64,000 nucleotides of DNA from Rhypophila decipiens. Taxonomy: Eukaryota; Ascomycota; Sordariomycetes; Sordariales; Naviculisporaceae. The notes under the pieces are model-generated. The model worked only from the letters and a program-made list of their open reading frames with translations. It did not search any database and was not told the DNA's origin. Positions 34,182 through 44,966 of this stretch are shown piece by piece. The DNA is taken from positions 310,001 through 374,000 of the forward strand of contig MU858063.1 of NCBI GenBank assembly GCA_033297075.1. The letters are read 5' to 3'. A program made the position numbers and the translations under genes. Position 1 is the first letter of the stretch; each line of letters starts with the position of its first letter.

Positions 34182-34678
34182 TTTGCGGATATTTCTTTCT
34201 TTTTGCTTGTGTAATTTGATTGATTATTAAGTAAATTAATTGGATCGGTTGAACAAAATTGGTGGTGGTTTTGTTGGAAAGTTGCGACAGTGCTGTTGGT
34301 ACGGAATTGAATTGACTTGCGCTGCAGGATCAAGGAACAAACTGAAATTTTGGCGGTGTCGAACTGCAGAACAGCTAACTGTGGGGCTGAAGCTTATCAG
34401 AGTTATCGTCGCCCGAGTTTGCGACAGCGGCAAGTTGGTACCGGACTGGTGGCCCGTGCTCCCTAACAGCGCGTCCGATATTTTGGCCCCTGTCAATTGG
34501 CGACAGTTCATCCCAAAAAAATAGAGCTCCTTCCGTCGAGATATCCCGACTCCGCCGACGACGAACCACATCCCGAGCTGCCAATCGGCCTCCCCCGACC
34601 ACGCAACACCATGCAATAGGACCGCCGACTGCGAGAGAACGACGATACTCCCAGATAAAACAGTGACCGACTCTCGCC
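34182..34678. promoter_or_regulatory. Divergent promoter of RRS1 and the mS29 gene
   Basis: The 497-bp gap between two opposite start codons must hold both promoters. A GAAATTTTGG word near 34344-34353 loosely resembles the RRPE element of yeast ribosome-biogenesis genes, but the match is partial and not strong evidence. Confidence 0.35.
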
Positions 34679-36195
34679 ATGTCGGTCCCCAATTGCATGA
34701 GGTGCCTCACCCGGCCCTCGGCAGTTGCGACTGCGGCTCTTCGACCTTTCACCGTCCCCGTCTCGGTCAGTCTCACCGCAGCAGGCCGGGTCGCTGCCTT
34801 CTCGACGACTCCAGCGCAGCAGGCCACCCCCCAAAAAGGCAGCAAGACCCCCGCAGGCCGTATGGATGCCCGGATCAAGCGAATGGCCAACGGTCACGTC
34901 CGCGTGGGCAAGAGGCTGCACGTCGGCGGCAAGAAGGGAGGCACCCGGCCAAAGGCACCTCTGCCGGGCGAGAGAAAGGCATATCGCAAGCGGATCCAGC
35001 TCAGCAACAGCAACGCCCTCCCCGTAAAGGATCTGGCCGAGCTGGACGGCGAGCACATGCTCAGCGAGAAGAACGTGGCCAAGGTCTTGTCTCTTCCCAC
35101 GGCGGTGATTGACCAGCTGCGCACGGTGGAAGCCTTCAAGCCGACGCAGACGTGGGGTCTGTTTAGGGACCCGTCGCTGCTGATACGGCCCGAGACGGTC
35201 GACCTGATGAACCGGATGCAGGACTCGGTGGCCAACAAGCAGACGCTCAGGCTGGTCATTGACGGCGACAAGCTCACGGGCAAGAGCATATTGCTGCTGC
35301 AGGCGCTGACCCAGGCCTTTCTCAAGGACTGGATTGTCATTAACATTCCCGAGGGTATGTCAACCAACTCACCCGCTCACACAAACAAGATACTAACTTG
35401 TACACAGCCCAAGAACTAACAGCAGCATGCACCGAATACGCCCCCATCCCGGGCACAGAGCCAGTCCAGTACATGCAGCAAGTCTACATCCTCAAGCTGA
35501 TCCAAGCAATCCGCAAAGCAAACGAAAAGGTCTTGTCGCGTCTGACAACCGCCTACGCGCACCCCGAACTGCCGCAGCACATTCCCGTGAGCAGTCCCAT
35601 CCTGGCGCTCGCAAACGCAGCCAAAGAGCCGGATTCCGCCTGGACGGTATTTTCCGCCCTCTGGAAAGAATTATCCTCCAACATCCGCGGCCGCCCACCC
35701 ATCTTGTTTGCCCTCGACGGCCTGCACCACATCATGAAGATCTCCAAGTACCGCAATGCGGCGTTTGATCTGATTCATTCTCATGATTTGGCGCTTATCA
35801 AGCTGTTCACTGATTATCTCTCTGGGCAAGCGAGCTTGCCCAACGGAGGCGCAATCATCGCCGCCACTAGCAGGAACAATTGCCCTGTGTCGGCTAGTCT
35901 GGAATTGGCGCTCGAGCAGAGACTGGCGACTCAAAATGGGGAGGAACCTCCGGCCAAGAAGCCGTATTTCAAGGGGTATGATTCCCGTGTCGAGGGGGCC
36001 ATGAAGAGTGCCCAGGTTTTGAGGATCAAGGGAGTTAGTAAGCTTGAGACGAGGAGTCTGATGGAGTACTGGGCTGCTAGTGGGCTGTTGAGGACCACGG
36101 TTGATGAGGTTGCTGTTAGTGAGAAGTGGATGCTTGGTGGGAATGGAGTGCTCGGGGAGATGGAACGGGCTTCGCTCTTGACTATGCGGTTGTAG
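34679..36195 (+). CDS. MRPS29: Mitochondrial small ribosomal subunit protein mS29 (DAP3/Rsm23 family)
   Basis: GTP-binding component of the mitochondrial 28S/37S head region. Two exons, 34679-35354 and 35408-36195, give 487 residues. The 53-nt intron has GTATGT, a TACTAACTT branch site and CACAG. It joins VINIPE to AQELTAACTEYAPIPG in frame. The N-terminus is Arg/Ser/Ala-rich without acidic residues (about 1-45), as expected for mitochondrial import. A basic region follows, then the P-loop GDKLTGKS (about 196-203) and further P-loop NTPase blocks such as PPILFALDGLHHI. Length and motif order match fungal Rsm23 proteins. Confidence 0.92.
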
Positions 36196-36879
36196 ATGGA
36201 CGGATGGGGCAACTTTGTATGCATTTTGTACATTTAACGTAGAGGGAGGGGCCATTGTAGACGTGTCATAGCTGGTCCTTTGTGAAAATTGTATATTATC
36301 ACTCATTCGTACCCATGTGCTTCATTTTCTCACGTTGGTTTGCTTTACTGACGATTTTGATGCGATGCTTCCTGTCAATGAAGCTTTAAAGATGAGTTGA
36401 TGCGGTCATCGGTATCGGTTATAACGATTAAACATGAAAGAGGCAGTGCCCGGGAGACATTGGAAAACTTGACCATTAGAATTAAGCTCACTGTTGAGAC
36501 ATTTCACCAAGTCAGCTCCAGGTACGTTTCTTCATCTTTTGTGGCTTGCTTTTATTCCATAGTTTGAGTCTACAAGATCGGACAAGACCTTCAGGTTTGT
36601 GCTAGGAAACGTCGAGTATCACTTTCTCGATGCCTACCTTGGCAGCCAAATAGCAGAGTTGAGCACATAATTCTCATTCAAATACGATTGAATCATCGTT
36701 CCCCCCAAGCTATCCTGACCATAGAGAGAACAACATCGAGACGTAAAACATTTGATCCCCACACTAAAACGCCGAGGTACAAAAGGCTAAAAGAAAAAGA
36801 AACAAGTAGCAAAATACCAAACAAGTCCAGCTGCAAAGGTATCCCAATATCACATCTTTACCTTCAGTCCCTATGGCCG
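36196..36879. other. Convergent 3' flanks of the mS29 gene and MCM7
   Basis: A 684-bp gap between two converging stop codons. I see no gene. It should hold both 3' UTRs. Confidence 0.45.
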
Positions 36880-39405
36880 TCAATCCTCCTCCTCCTGCTC
36901 CTCCTCCGCATTAGCAGCAGTAACAAACACCAATCTCGTCCCATTCATGGCAGTTTGCCAAATCTGTCAGACATCAATCATTAGCATTTTCATCTTTTCC
37001 CAAAACCCCCAACAACAGTTCAGTAACAGTAACAGGGTGGTAAAACTCACATCCAAATCGGTATATTCCTCCAGCGCAGCAAGCCACTGGTTCTCGGTGA
37101 AACCCTTGGCAATAACCCGTTCCTTGACCTTCCTCATACTCAATTCAACCCCAAACTCATCCTCAAACTCATCATCCTCTTGATCATCCGGCCTACACGC
37201 CCCGCCATCTGCCAGCCCCTTGACAAGGTTATATATCCTGCTGCTGGCATTAAGCGCCCGTCTATTCGTGCCCTTGTCTTCGGCCGCCAAAGAATCCTTG
37301 CTCGCTTCCACCAAGCGAAGTGCCTCGTCGACATCGTCTTGAATCACCGTGTCTGCCAGCCTCAGCCGAGCTAGGGCCTGTGCAAGACGGACAACACCCA
37401 ACAGGGTACGGGGCGTGGTGTGGCCAAAGTTTTCGTTTCTCTTCTCCGCGCGCTTCTGCTGGGACCGCATGCGCACGTACGTCTTGACCATGTACTCGGA
37501 TATAGTCTTTGGCACGACGGGGCGGTAGGTTCGTGCTTGGGCAACATAGGCGCGGACTTCTTGCGGGGAAAAGACGACTTCGTCGCCGGTGCCGATGTCG
37601 GGGTGGCGCCCGTGCATGTGCACGTAGGTTACGTGCTTGGCTAGTTGGGCGTCGAGCTCACGGGTGGGTGTGTCGAGGAGGAGGAACATGATGTCGAAAC
37701 GGGAGAGTAGTGCTGCTGGCAGGTTGATGTTTTCGACGGCCGTCAGGCGTGTGTTGTACCGCCCGTAGAGGGGGTTAGCGGCTGCGAGGATTGAAGTTCG
37801 CGCATTCAGGGTTGTGCTGATGCCTGCTTTCGAGATGGAAATGGTCTGCTGTTCCATTACTTCGTGGATTGCCGTGCGGTCGTTGTCGTCCATCTTGTCG
37901 AACTCGTCGATGCAGCAGATTCCATTGTCTGCTAGGACGAGAGCGCCACCTTCGAGGACCATCTCGTCTGTTACCGGGTCACGCATCACCGCCGCGGTGA
38001 GACCCACGCCGCTGGATCCGCGGCCAGAGGTGTATACACCGCGCGGGGCGACCTTGGAGATGTACTTGAGCAGCTGGGACTTGGCCACACCCGGGTCACC
38101 CATCAGGCAGATGTTGATGTCGCCGCGGATGCGCATGCCGTCGCCGACTTCCTTGGTAACGCCGCCGACGAGGAGGAGCAGCAAGGCTTTCTTGACGTCG
38201 AGATGGCCAAAGATCTCGGGGGCGATGGACTTGGCCAGGAGGTCGTAGAGATTGCCGGATTGGTTGAATGCTTGGAGGCGACGCATCAGGAGGGGGTCGA
38301 CCTCCATGTCCTCGTAGGATTTCTTGTGCTGGCGGATGTGGTGCGCCTCGATGTAGGTGTCTGTGAGGAGGCCGGCTTTCATGGCCTTGAAGCCTGTGTA
38401 TGGTGTCGGCAGGAAAACACCCGCAATGTCGACAATGTCGCCGGGGTTGATCTGGCGGACCAGACTTCCGAAGCAGTGCACGGTCAGGGTTCTCGGGATC
38501 TGGCCGATGGGCACTTGCTCGGCTAGTTCCTGGACCTTGACTTCCTGGAACGGCAAAAACTTGGAGGCGCGGGACGAGGGCTGCAGTTGACCCTTGGATT
38601 GGTTCTCTTTGCAGTCCTGCGAGGGGCAGATGGTCAGGGGCGCATACTGCTTGTCCTTGACGGGCTGGAAGATCTCGCAGCCGCAGCGGTCGCACGTGTA
38701 GGCGCCGACCTGGACGATGGGCTTGACGTCCGAGACTCGGGTGGCAATGCCTCGGATGGTGATGAGGGAGCCTAGGTGGTCGCCGCGGACCTGACGCACC
38801 GACAGGGCCTTGACCGGGTGGTCGGGCGTCTCCGTGCGGGGCTTGAAGACCAGAGTGTAGCGGCGGGTGAGCTCGGGGGGGAACATATTGTCGGCGGCCG
38901 CCACCAACGGGTCCCCTTCTCTGTCGGCAGCCTCCTCCTGAGAAAGGTTGCGCTTCACTCGTGCGGCCATGACCACGTCGAGCACGTCGTCCTTGAAGCT
39001 GATGCCAATGCTGGGGGCGGGCATCAGCTTGTCGACGGCACGGGAGAGGATTTCCACGTAGTGTTTGGTGTTTTTCTCGACCGACTCGACAAGCTTGTAG
39101 CCCTCGTTGAAGTCCCTCTCGTACTGGGCAAGGTCGTCGAGGTCGATGACAATCTCGCTGATCTTTCGGTCTGCGAGTTCTCGCAATAAGTCCTTGTACT
39201 TGTGGGTGGGCTTCCTCCTCTGCCGACGGGCGTCTCCGCCATCCTCGTCCATGAAATCATACTCGTCGTCCTCGCCAATGTCGATGTCACCGAGGCCATC
39301 AACGATCGCCTGCTCTGGGGAGGTCTTGAAGTCTGTAAGGAACTCCTCGAATGCTTTTTGCTGCGCATTGTAGTCAACAGGCGCGCGAAGCTGAAGGAGC
39401 GCCAT
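36880..39405 (-). CDS. MCM7: DNA replication licensing factor Mcm7
   Basis: Subunit of the Mcm2-7 replicative helicase. Two exons, 39405-37051 and 36963-36880, give 812 residues. The 87-nt intron near the 3' end (GTGAGT...GACAG) joins EEYTDLD to IWQTAMNGTRLVF; reading on without it would give a non-conserved hydrophobic tail. The N-terminus (MALLQLRAPVDYN, DDEYDFMDEDGGDARRQRR, VESVEKNTKHYVEILSRAVD) identifies Mcm7 rather than other MCMs. A zinc finger uses CDRCGC and CPSQDC. The AAA+ core has GDPGVAKS (Lys about 442), CCIDEFDKM and the arginine finger LLSRFD. The frame stays open upstream of 39405, but MALLQLRAP is the conserved Mcm7 start. Length matches other fungal Mcm7. Confidence 0.95.
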
Positions 39406-40073
39406 GTTTGTGTTAGGGCGCAGAAACAGAAATTGGAGATTTTTTCGCTGTAATAAAGTCGGCCGGGTTGCAGTTGGAGTCGTCGACTGAAGATTGAGGA
39501 ATTGGTTTGTTTTGTTGCGACCTTCAATCCCTCGTTGCAAAAGATGCGACAAGCAGGGAATTGTGGATTCAAAAGTAAACGGCGCTTGGAGGTTTCTGGC
39601 CGGGCGACAGCGACAGGGGTGCGTGGTGGCTGGGAGTCGCGCCCAAGGAGCGCCAAAACGCGACTTTTCGCGTCTTGCAGAATGCCAGTTTAATTGACTG
39701 GCCCGCTTTGGGCTTTTCAGGGGTAAAAACAACAGTGGGGTGTCCCTTGTCGGTTTAACATGAGCAGCTGACCGCCAGCCGACACATTTCATCCCAAGCC
39801 CGATGCCGAGCCCGGGCTGGCAGTGCCGTCCCGGAAACCCCAAAGCCTCGGCACATGCTAATCGGCCGACAGGTACTCCAACTTGGAGCTTCCCCGACTT
39901 GCGGATATGCATGCAAGCTCATACCATTCATACCACACATAATCGTACTTGCGGTTCTACATCCCGACGTCAACATTAAAGTTGCCTTCCAAGTTCTATG
40001 ATTCTTGAACAATTGCGCCTGTTGATTAGTTGAAACGGCATTGCATCTGCGCATACACGAATACTCACAGAGA
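39406..40073. promoter_or_regulatory. Divergent promoter of MCM7 and PEX1 with an ACGCGA/TCGCGT dyad
   Basis: The 668-bp gap between opposite start codons contains ACGCGA-N4-TCGCGT at 39658-39673, about 253 bp upstream of MCM7. ACGCGA is one base from the MluI cell-cycle box, and replication-licensing genes are classic MBF targets in fungi. The dyad is seen; regulation is inferred. Confidence 0.45.
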
Positions 40074-43000
40074 ATGGCGCCCCGGAGGAATGCGCAGTCC
40101 ACGGCGGCCGAGATATCGCTAGTCCACCTCCAAAACTGTCTGGTCAACCTGCCGCCATCTTTGGCTTCCTTGCTGTCCAATGTCAACACAGTCAGTGCTT
40201 CAGAACATTGTCGACAAGCCCACTACATAAAACTGACACACTCTCTTTATAGCCCGCCCAAAATGTCATCGTCGAGCTAAACTACCGAGCCCCTCCCACC
40301 CCAGGGTCCAACACCACCTCCCCATCCTCAAAATCCATCTACGTGGGATGGACCGGCATGTCCAGCAGGCGCAAAGCCGCCCCGATCGTCGGAAGAGATG
40401 GGCTCCTCAACGGATCCCGAGGGTCATCCTCCTCCTCCCAGGAAGTACCCCTCGTCGAGATCGACGCCAAGCTAGCATCAGCCGTTGGTCTCCAAGATGG
40501 CCAAAAAGTCGTCGCAAGCATACATTTCGACCCCCCAATCACCCACACCGTCAACATCGAGCCCCTGACCCCCGAAGACTGGGAGATGATTGAGCTGCAC
40601 GGGACCTTTCTCGAAGATAACCTGCTGTTCCAAATACGCGCCGTACCCAACCCTGCCTATGTCGGACCCAGCGGGGTGGCAAACGGAGCGCATCCCTTGA
40701 CGCTCCATCTGTCGCAGACCTCGACGGCGAATATCAAGGTCTTGTCGCTGGACCCACCTCTCGCTCCAGATATCCCGTTTGCCAAGATCGGTCCCGACGC
40801 CGAGGTCATTGTTGCTCCCAAGGTGCGATCTAAGCAGCGCAGTGGAAACAAGGACAACAAGAGTGTGGGCGGGACATCGAAAAAGAGCGGCAAGAGCTCG
40901 GCCAGCACGGCCAGACGGAAGAGTAGCCGGGAGGAGAAGAAGCCTGCCTTGTTCCTGAGGGGCGTTGACCGGGCCCTCTGCGAGGAGTTTTTTGACGAGG
41001 GTCCTGTCGTCCAAGATTTAAGTGTTTTTGTTGATCGAGACTTGATTTCGACGGGTCATCTCAAATCAGTCAACCATGTATCTGTCAGCCTTGTCCGGCC
41101 GGCGGGGCTTCAGCAGCCGATTGACTCGCAGCATCAGCCCCCTCCGCAAGAGGGCGAGACTGTTACGGGATCTACCAAGATTGTTGCGCGTCTTCGGGCC
41201 TGGGATGACCCGCCTAATGGGCAGACCGCGGCGTTGTCTCCGGCGTTATGCGCGGCATTGGGATGTACGGGCTTAGTCGGCGGAGTCGTCAAGATTGAAG
41301 TCGCGCCTAATCATCTGCCTCGCAAGTCGGCAGACAAGGACGGTGCGACCCGGGATTCAGTCCAGACTTTGAAAGTTTACCCTTTTGCGTCGACCAAAAC
41401 AGCCATTTCATCCGGTGCCGTGGGTCTCAAGTTTGGCGGGCAGTCCAAGGCTGAGAAGGAGGAGGCTGCCAAGCAAGTCAAACATATCTACGGCGCCGAC
41501 GGCAATGGACTTCTTTTGGGCCCATTGACCGATGGCCAGGTTCTTGGTCTACATGAAGGACTGAGTTATCCTCGTGGATGGGAAGGAGCCATCGTCAAGT
41601 TCGACCCGCCATCTTCGGCGTCCTCTGGTGCGAAGAAGCCCCTGAGCTGGATCATGGGTTCGGACTGGAAATTACCCATCTCTGTTCAGCCACCTATTAC
41701 CCGACCAACATGGCTATCTGAATTTGAGGACGAGCTAGCCGGACCTTCTGCATCGGGTGATTCACTACTCGTGGGCATTGATAGTCTCCTCTCTAAGCTC
41801 CAACTTCATCTTTCTCACCTTTCTTCGGTCCTCCTAACTGGCGGCCAAGGCTCTGGCAAGACCAGCGTAGCCCAATCGGTGGCCCGCACTCTACGTTATG
41901 AATCATTCTTCCATACGACCTACTTTTCGTGCACAAGACTGGTCAACGATGAGAGTCGTATCTCAACCGTCAAAGAGACGCTGAACCGTTTATTCATGGC
42001 CGCCAGCTGGGGTGCTCGATTAGGCGGAAAGGCCCTCGTCGTGCTGGACGATCTGGATAAACTCTGTCCAGCCGAGACCGAACTGCAGGTGGGCAACGAC
42101 AATGCTCGTAGTCGACAAATCAGCGAGGCCATTTGCGCCATGGTCAAGCAGTACTGCGGCGGTGGCGGCGAAAGAAATGTTGTGCTGCTAGCGACTTGTC
42201 AGGGCAAAGATTCGTTACATAACGTGCTTGTCGGTGGCCATGTTGTGCGGGAAATAGTGGATCTATCTGCACCGGATAAAGATACGCGGAGGAAGATCCT
42301 CGAGGCAATTGTCAAGAAGGATGCTGTTTTGGCCGAGGAGTCAAATGGGCTTACGACGTCGGAGGATGAACACAGTAGACCTACCACCGCAGACGGAAGT
42401 GCCGCGCCTTCCGACTCGGAGAATGGCTGGATGGACGGGCCGGAGCCTGTTCGGAGGACTAGGCCTGGCAGGAAGAACCAGGCCAATGGCTTCGTGCTGG
42501 ACCAGGATCTGGATTACCTGGACATTGCGGGCCACACGGACGGATACATGCCCGGTGATCTGATTTTACTTATTTCCCGCGCACGAAACGAGGCGTTGAG
42601 CAGGGCAGTCACGGAAATATCTTCCAAGCCTGCCTCGGCACAAACCAGCATCCCTACAGCTATCCCCCTAGCCCGGCATGATTTCACCTCTGCCCTAAAA
42701 GGCTTCACACCAGCATCCCTACGAAACGTGACCCTCCAATCCTCCACCACAACATTTTCCTCCATCGGCGGCCTCCACGAAACCAGAAAAATCCTGCTCG
42801 AAACGCTCGAATATCCAACCAAATACGCACCCATATTCGCCCAATGCCCTCTCCGTCTCCGCTCCGGCTTGCTTCTCTACGGATACCCCGGCTGCGGCAA
42901 GACCCTCCTCGCCTCCGCAGTAGCAGGAGAATGCGGCCTAAACTTTATCTCGGTAAAAGGTCCCGAGATTCTAAACAAATACATTGGCGCCTCTGAAAAA

Positions 43001-43915
43001 TCCGTCCGCGATCTATTCGAACGAGCAAGCGCCGCAAAACCCTGTGTTTTGTTTTTTGACGAGTTTGATTCCATTGCTCCGAAAAGAGGCCATGATTCCA
43101 CGGGTGTGACTGACAGAGTGGTGAATCAGCTTCTCACGCAGATGGATGGTGCGGAGGGGTTATCGGGCGTTTATGTACTGGCTGCTACGTCACGGCCGGA
43201 TCTGATTGATCCTGCCTTGTTGCGGCCGGGGAGACTGGATAAGAGCTTGTTGTGTGATTTCCCCGGTGGAGAGGACAGGCTGGATATTTTGAGGGCGTTG
43301 ATGGGCAAGGTTAAACTTGTGGAGGGAATGTGGGAGGATGAGAGGACGGTGAACGAGTTGCAAGAACGGACGGAGGGATTCTCGGGAGCGGATCTTCAGG
43401 CTTTGGTGTCGAATGCACAGCTTGAGGCTATCCATGATGTTCTTGGGGATCATGGGGCTGTTGGGGGGAGTTCACAGGGCCAGCAGGGGAGGAATAGAAA
43501 GAAAGGGGTGGCGTCGGGGACAGGGAGAGAGTTTATCCAGTTTCCGTATGGAGAGAAGGAGCTGGGGGGTGAGGGAGCGCCAAAAACGAGACAGGCAATG
43601 TTGGCGGAGCAGGCGGCTATTTCGGCCAAGTTGGAAGCTTTGAAGACTGCCAGGAAGAGGGCTAGGGGTGGCAAGGATGATGGGGTGAATGGAGATTCTG
43701 GAGCAGCAAAGAACGCTGCGTCTGCTGGGAATAAAGAAGTCGTGATTGGGTGGAAACACATCTTCAAGGCGTTGGAGGGTACGAGGGCGAGTATCAGTGC
43801 CCAGGAGCGGTCTAGGCTGGAAAGGATTTATAGGGAGTTTGTTGTCGGCCGGAGCGGGGATATGAAGGATGGTCAGGGGAGTATGGAGGTTGGGGGGAGG
43901 AGTAGTTTGATGTGA
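40074..43915 (+). CDS. PEX1: Peroxisomal AAA-ATPase Pex1
   Basis: With Pex6 it extracts the ubiquitinated import receptor Pex5 from the peroxisomal membrane. Two exons, 40074-40190 and 40253-43915, give 1259 residues. The 62-nt intron starts GTCAGT and ends TATAG. Exon 1 encodes AEISLVHLQNCLVNLPPSL, the conserved start of the Pex1 N-terminal double-psi-barrel domain, so this start is well supported. D1 (from about 540) has a Walker A GGQGSGKT (569-576). D2 has GYPGCGKT (916-923), the Pex1-type AGECGLNFISVKGPEIL, Walker B FFDEFDSIAPKRG and the SRH region ATSRPDLIDPALLRPGR. Linkers are Ser/Gly-rich. Length is slightly above the usual fungal ~1200. Confidence 0.95.
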
Positions 43916-44149
43916 GTGTCTTGTTGGTGACTGACAAGTAGCGGGGACTGGAGAGTTGATGTTGATATCAGCTGGAGGTAATGGTGAATGGGTGGGATGT
44001 TTGGGGCGACTTGAGCATCTTTTAAATTTTGACTTTTACATGTGTTCTGTTTTTCCTATTCTCCTCATAGTAAATAATTAGATGATCTTGATTGTTGTTC
44101 TGAGGCCTAATTGGGTATAGCGCGCTACGCCGCTTTTGCGATTTCCGTG

Positions 44150-44280
44150 ACTACCGGTACCATATCTACTGACTTTTACAGAATGGACCTGCTCAGTTCC
44201 TTGCCTGCAATTTCTCTCGGCCGCTAAGCCTACTCGGCTTTAGGGAAATTCTGTAAAAAGTCAGTAGATACGGTATACGG
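44150..44280. repeat. Inverted-repeat element 1 (MITE-like)
   Basis: Arms of about 25 bp at 44160-44184 (TATCTACTGACTTTTACAG inside) and 44248-44273 (its reverse complement, with one extra A in the A-run and one substitution) flank about 63 bp. The similarity extends imperfectly outward. Near-identical long arms over a short spacer suggest a miniature inverted-repeat transposable element or a long hairpin. No clear target duplication was found. Confidence 0.55.
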
Positions 44281-44394
44281 GGTACTAGAGAACAAACACG
44301 CTATCGCGACCTAGAGTCTGCTGTTGGCTCGTCTGTTTTGGGTAAGATTTGGCGCCGTTTTTAGCGGCTCGGACAGTAAGTACAGTACCCCACG

Positions 44395-44602
44395 TGTACC
44401 GCATTCTCTCAACCGATACAGCTTTGTGATCCGTGCGCGCTCACCAAAATCCAGTCCACCACAATGCCAAGCTCCAAACCAGATCTATGGGCAGCTGGCC
44501 GTCGGCTGGTGAGTCAGCTAAGCTCTCTGACTTGATTGGCCCGATTTGCTATTTCGTGCACGGATCACAAAGCTGCATCGGTTGAGAGAAACCGGTATGT
44601 AC
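44395..44602. repeat. Inverted-repeat element 2 (MITE-like)
   Basis: Arms at 44403-44439 and 44555-44590 are reverse complements over about 36 bp with only two or three mismatches. Both contain CTCTCAACCGAT and CAGCTTTGTGATCCGTGC. The spacer is about 115 bp and non-coding. Outer sequence also matches loosely toward a shared TGTAC. Size and structure fit a non-autonomous DNA transposon. The arm sequence differs from element 1, so these are two families or two independent insertions. Confidence 0.6.
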
Positions 44603-44966
44603 AAGTTACAAGCAGGCCCATGTTTCGTCTGACCAACTTCAAGCGGGCGGTTCAAGGCCTGGCCAATTATAGTTCATTTCACCAACCTCCAAACGCTGCG
44701 GCGGCTTCAGACTTACGACTGCGTTGGTGGTTATCCGGCTCTCAACATACGTATATTTGATTTCCAGCAAGATCAGCAGCACAGATAAATAGTATAGTCT
44801 TCCCTTGCTGTGTTTCAACAACTCTAACCTTAGAAACTGAAATAAAAGCTGTAATATAAGCTATAAAACTTCAAATACGAATTATATATTCACTGGATGA
44901 GCTATCGCTGAGTACTTGCGTTGCCTGTATATGATTAGGTACGAGGTATGATCTCAACTAAGATAA

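Larger units (their letters stand above)
43916..44966. other. Convergent 3' region of PEX1 and the Cdc1-like gene
   Basis: A 1.05-kb gap with no supported gene. It carries two separate inverted-repeat elements (44150-44280 and 44395-44602), described on their own. The rest is AT-rich near the 3' end of the Cdc1-like gene. Confidence 0.5.

Noticed and set aside
39406..39912. In-frame extension of MCM7 upstream of 39405
   Set aside because: The added sequence has no similarity to Mcm7 N-termini, while MALLQLRAPVDYN is the conserved start. It is promoter DNA that happens to be open.
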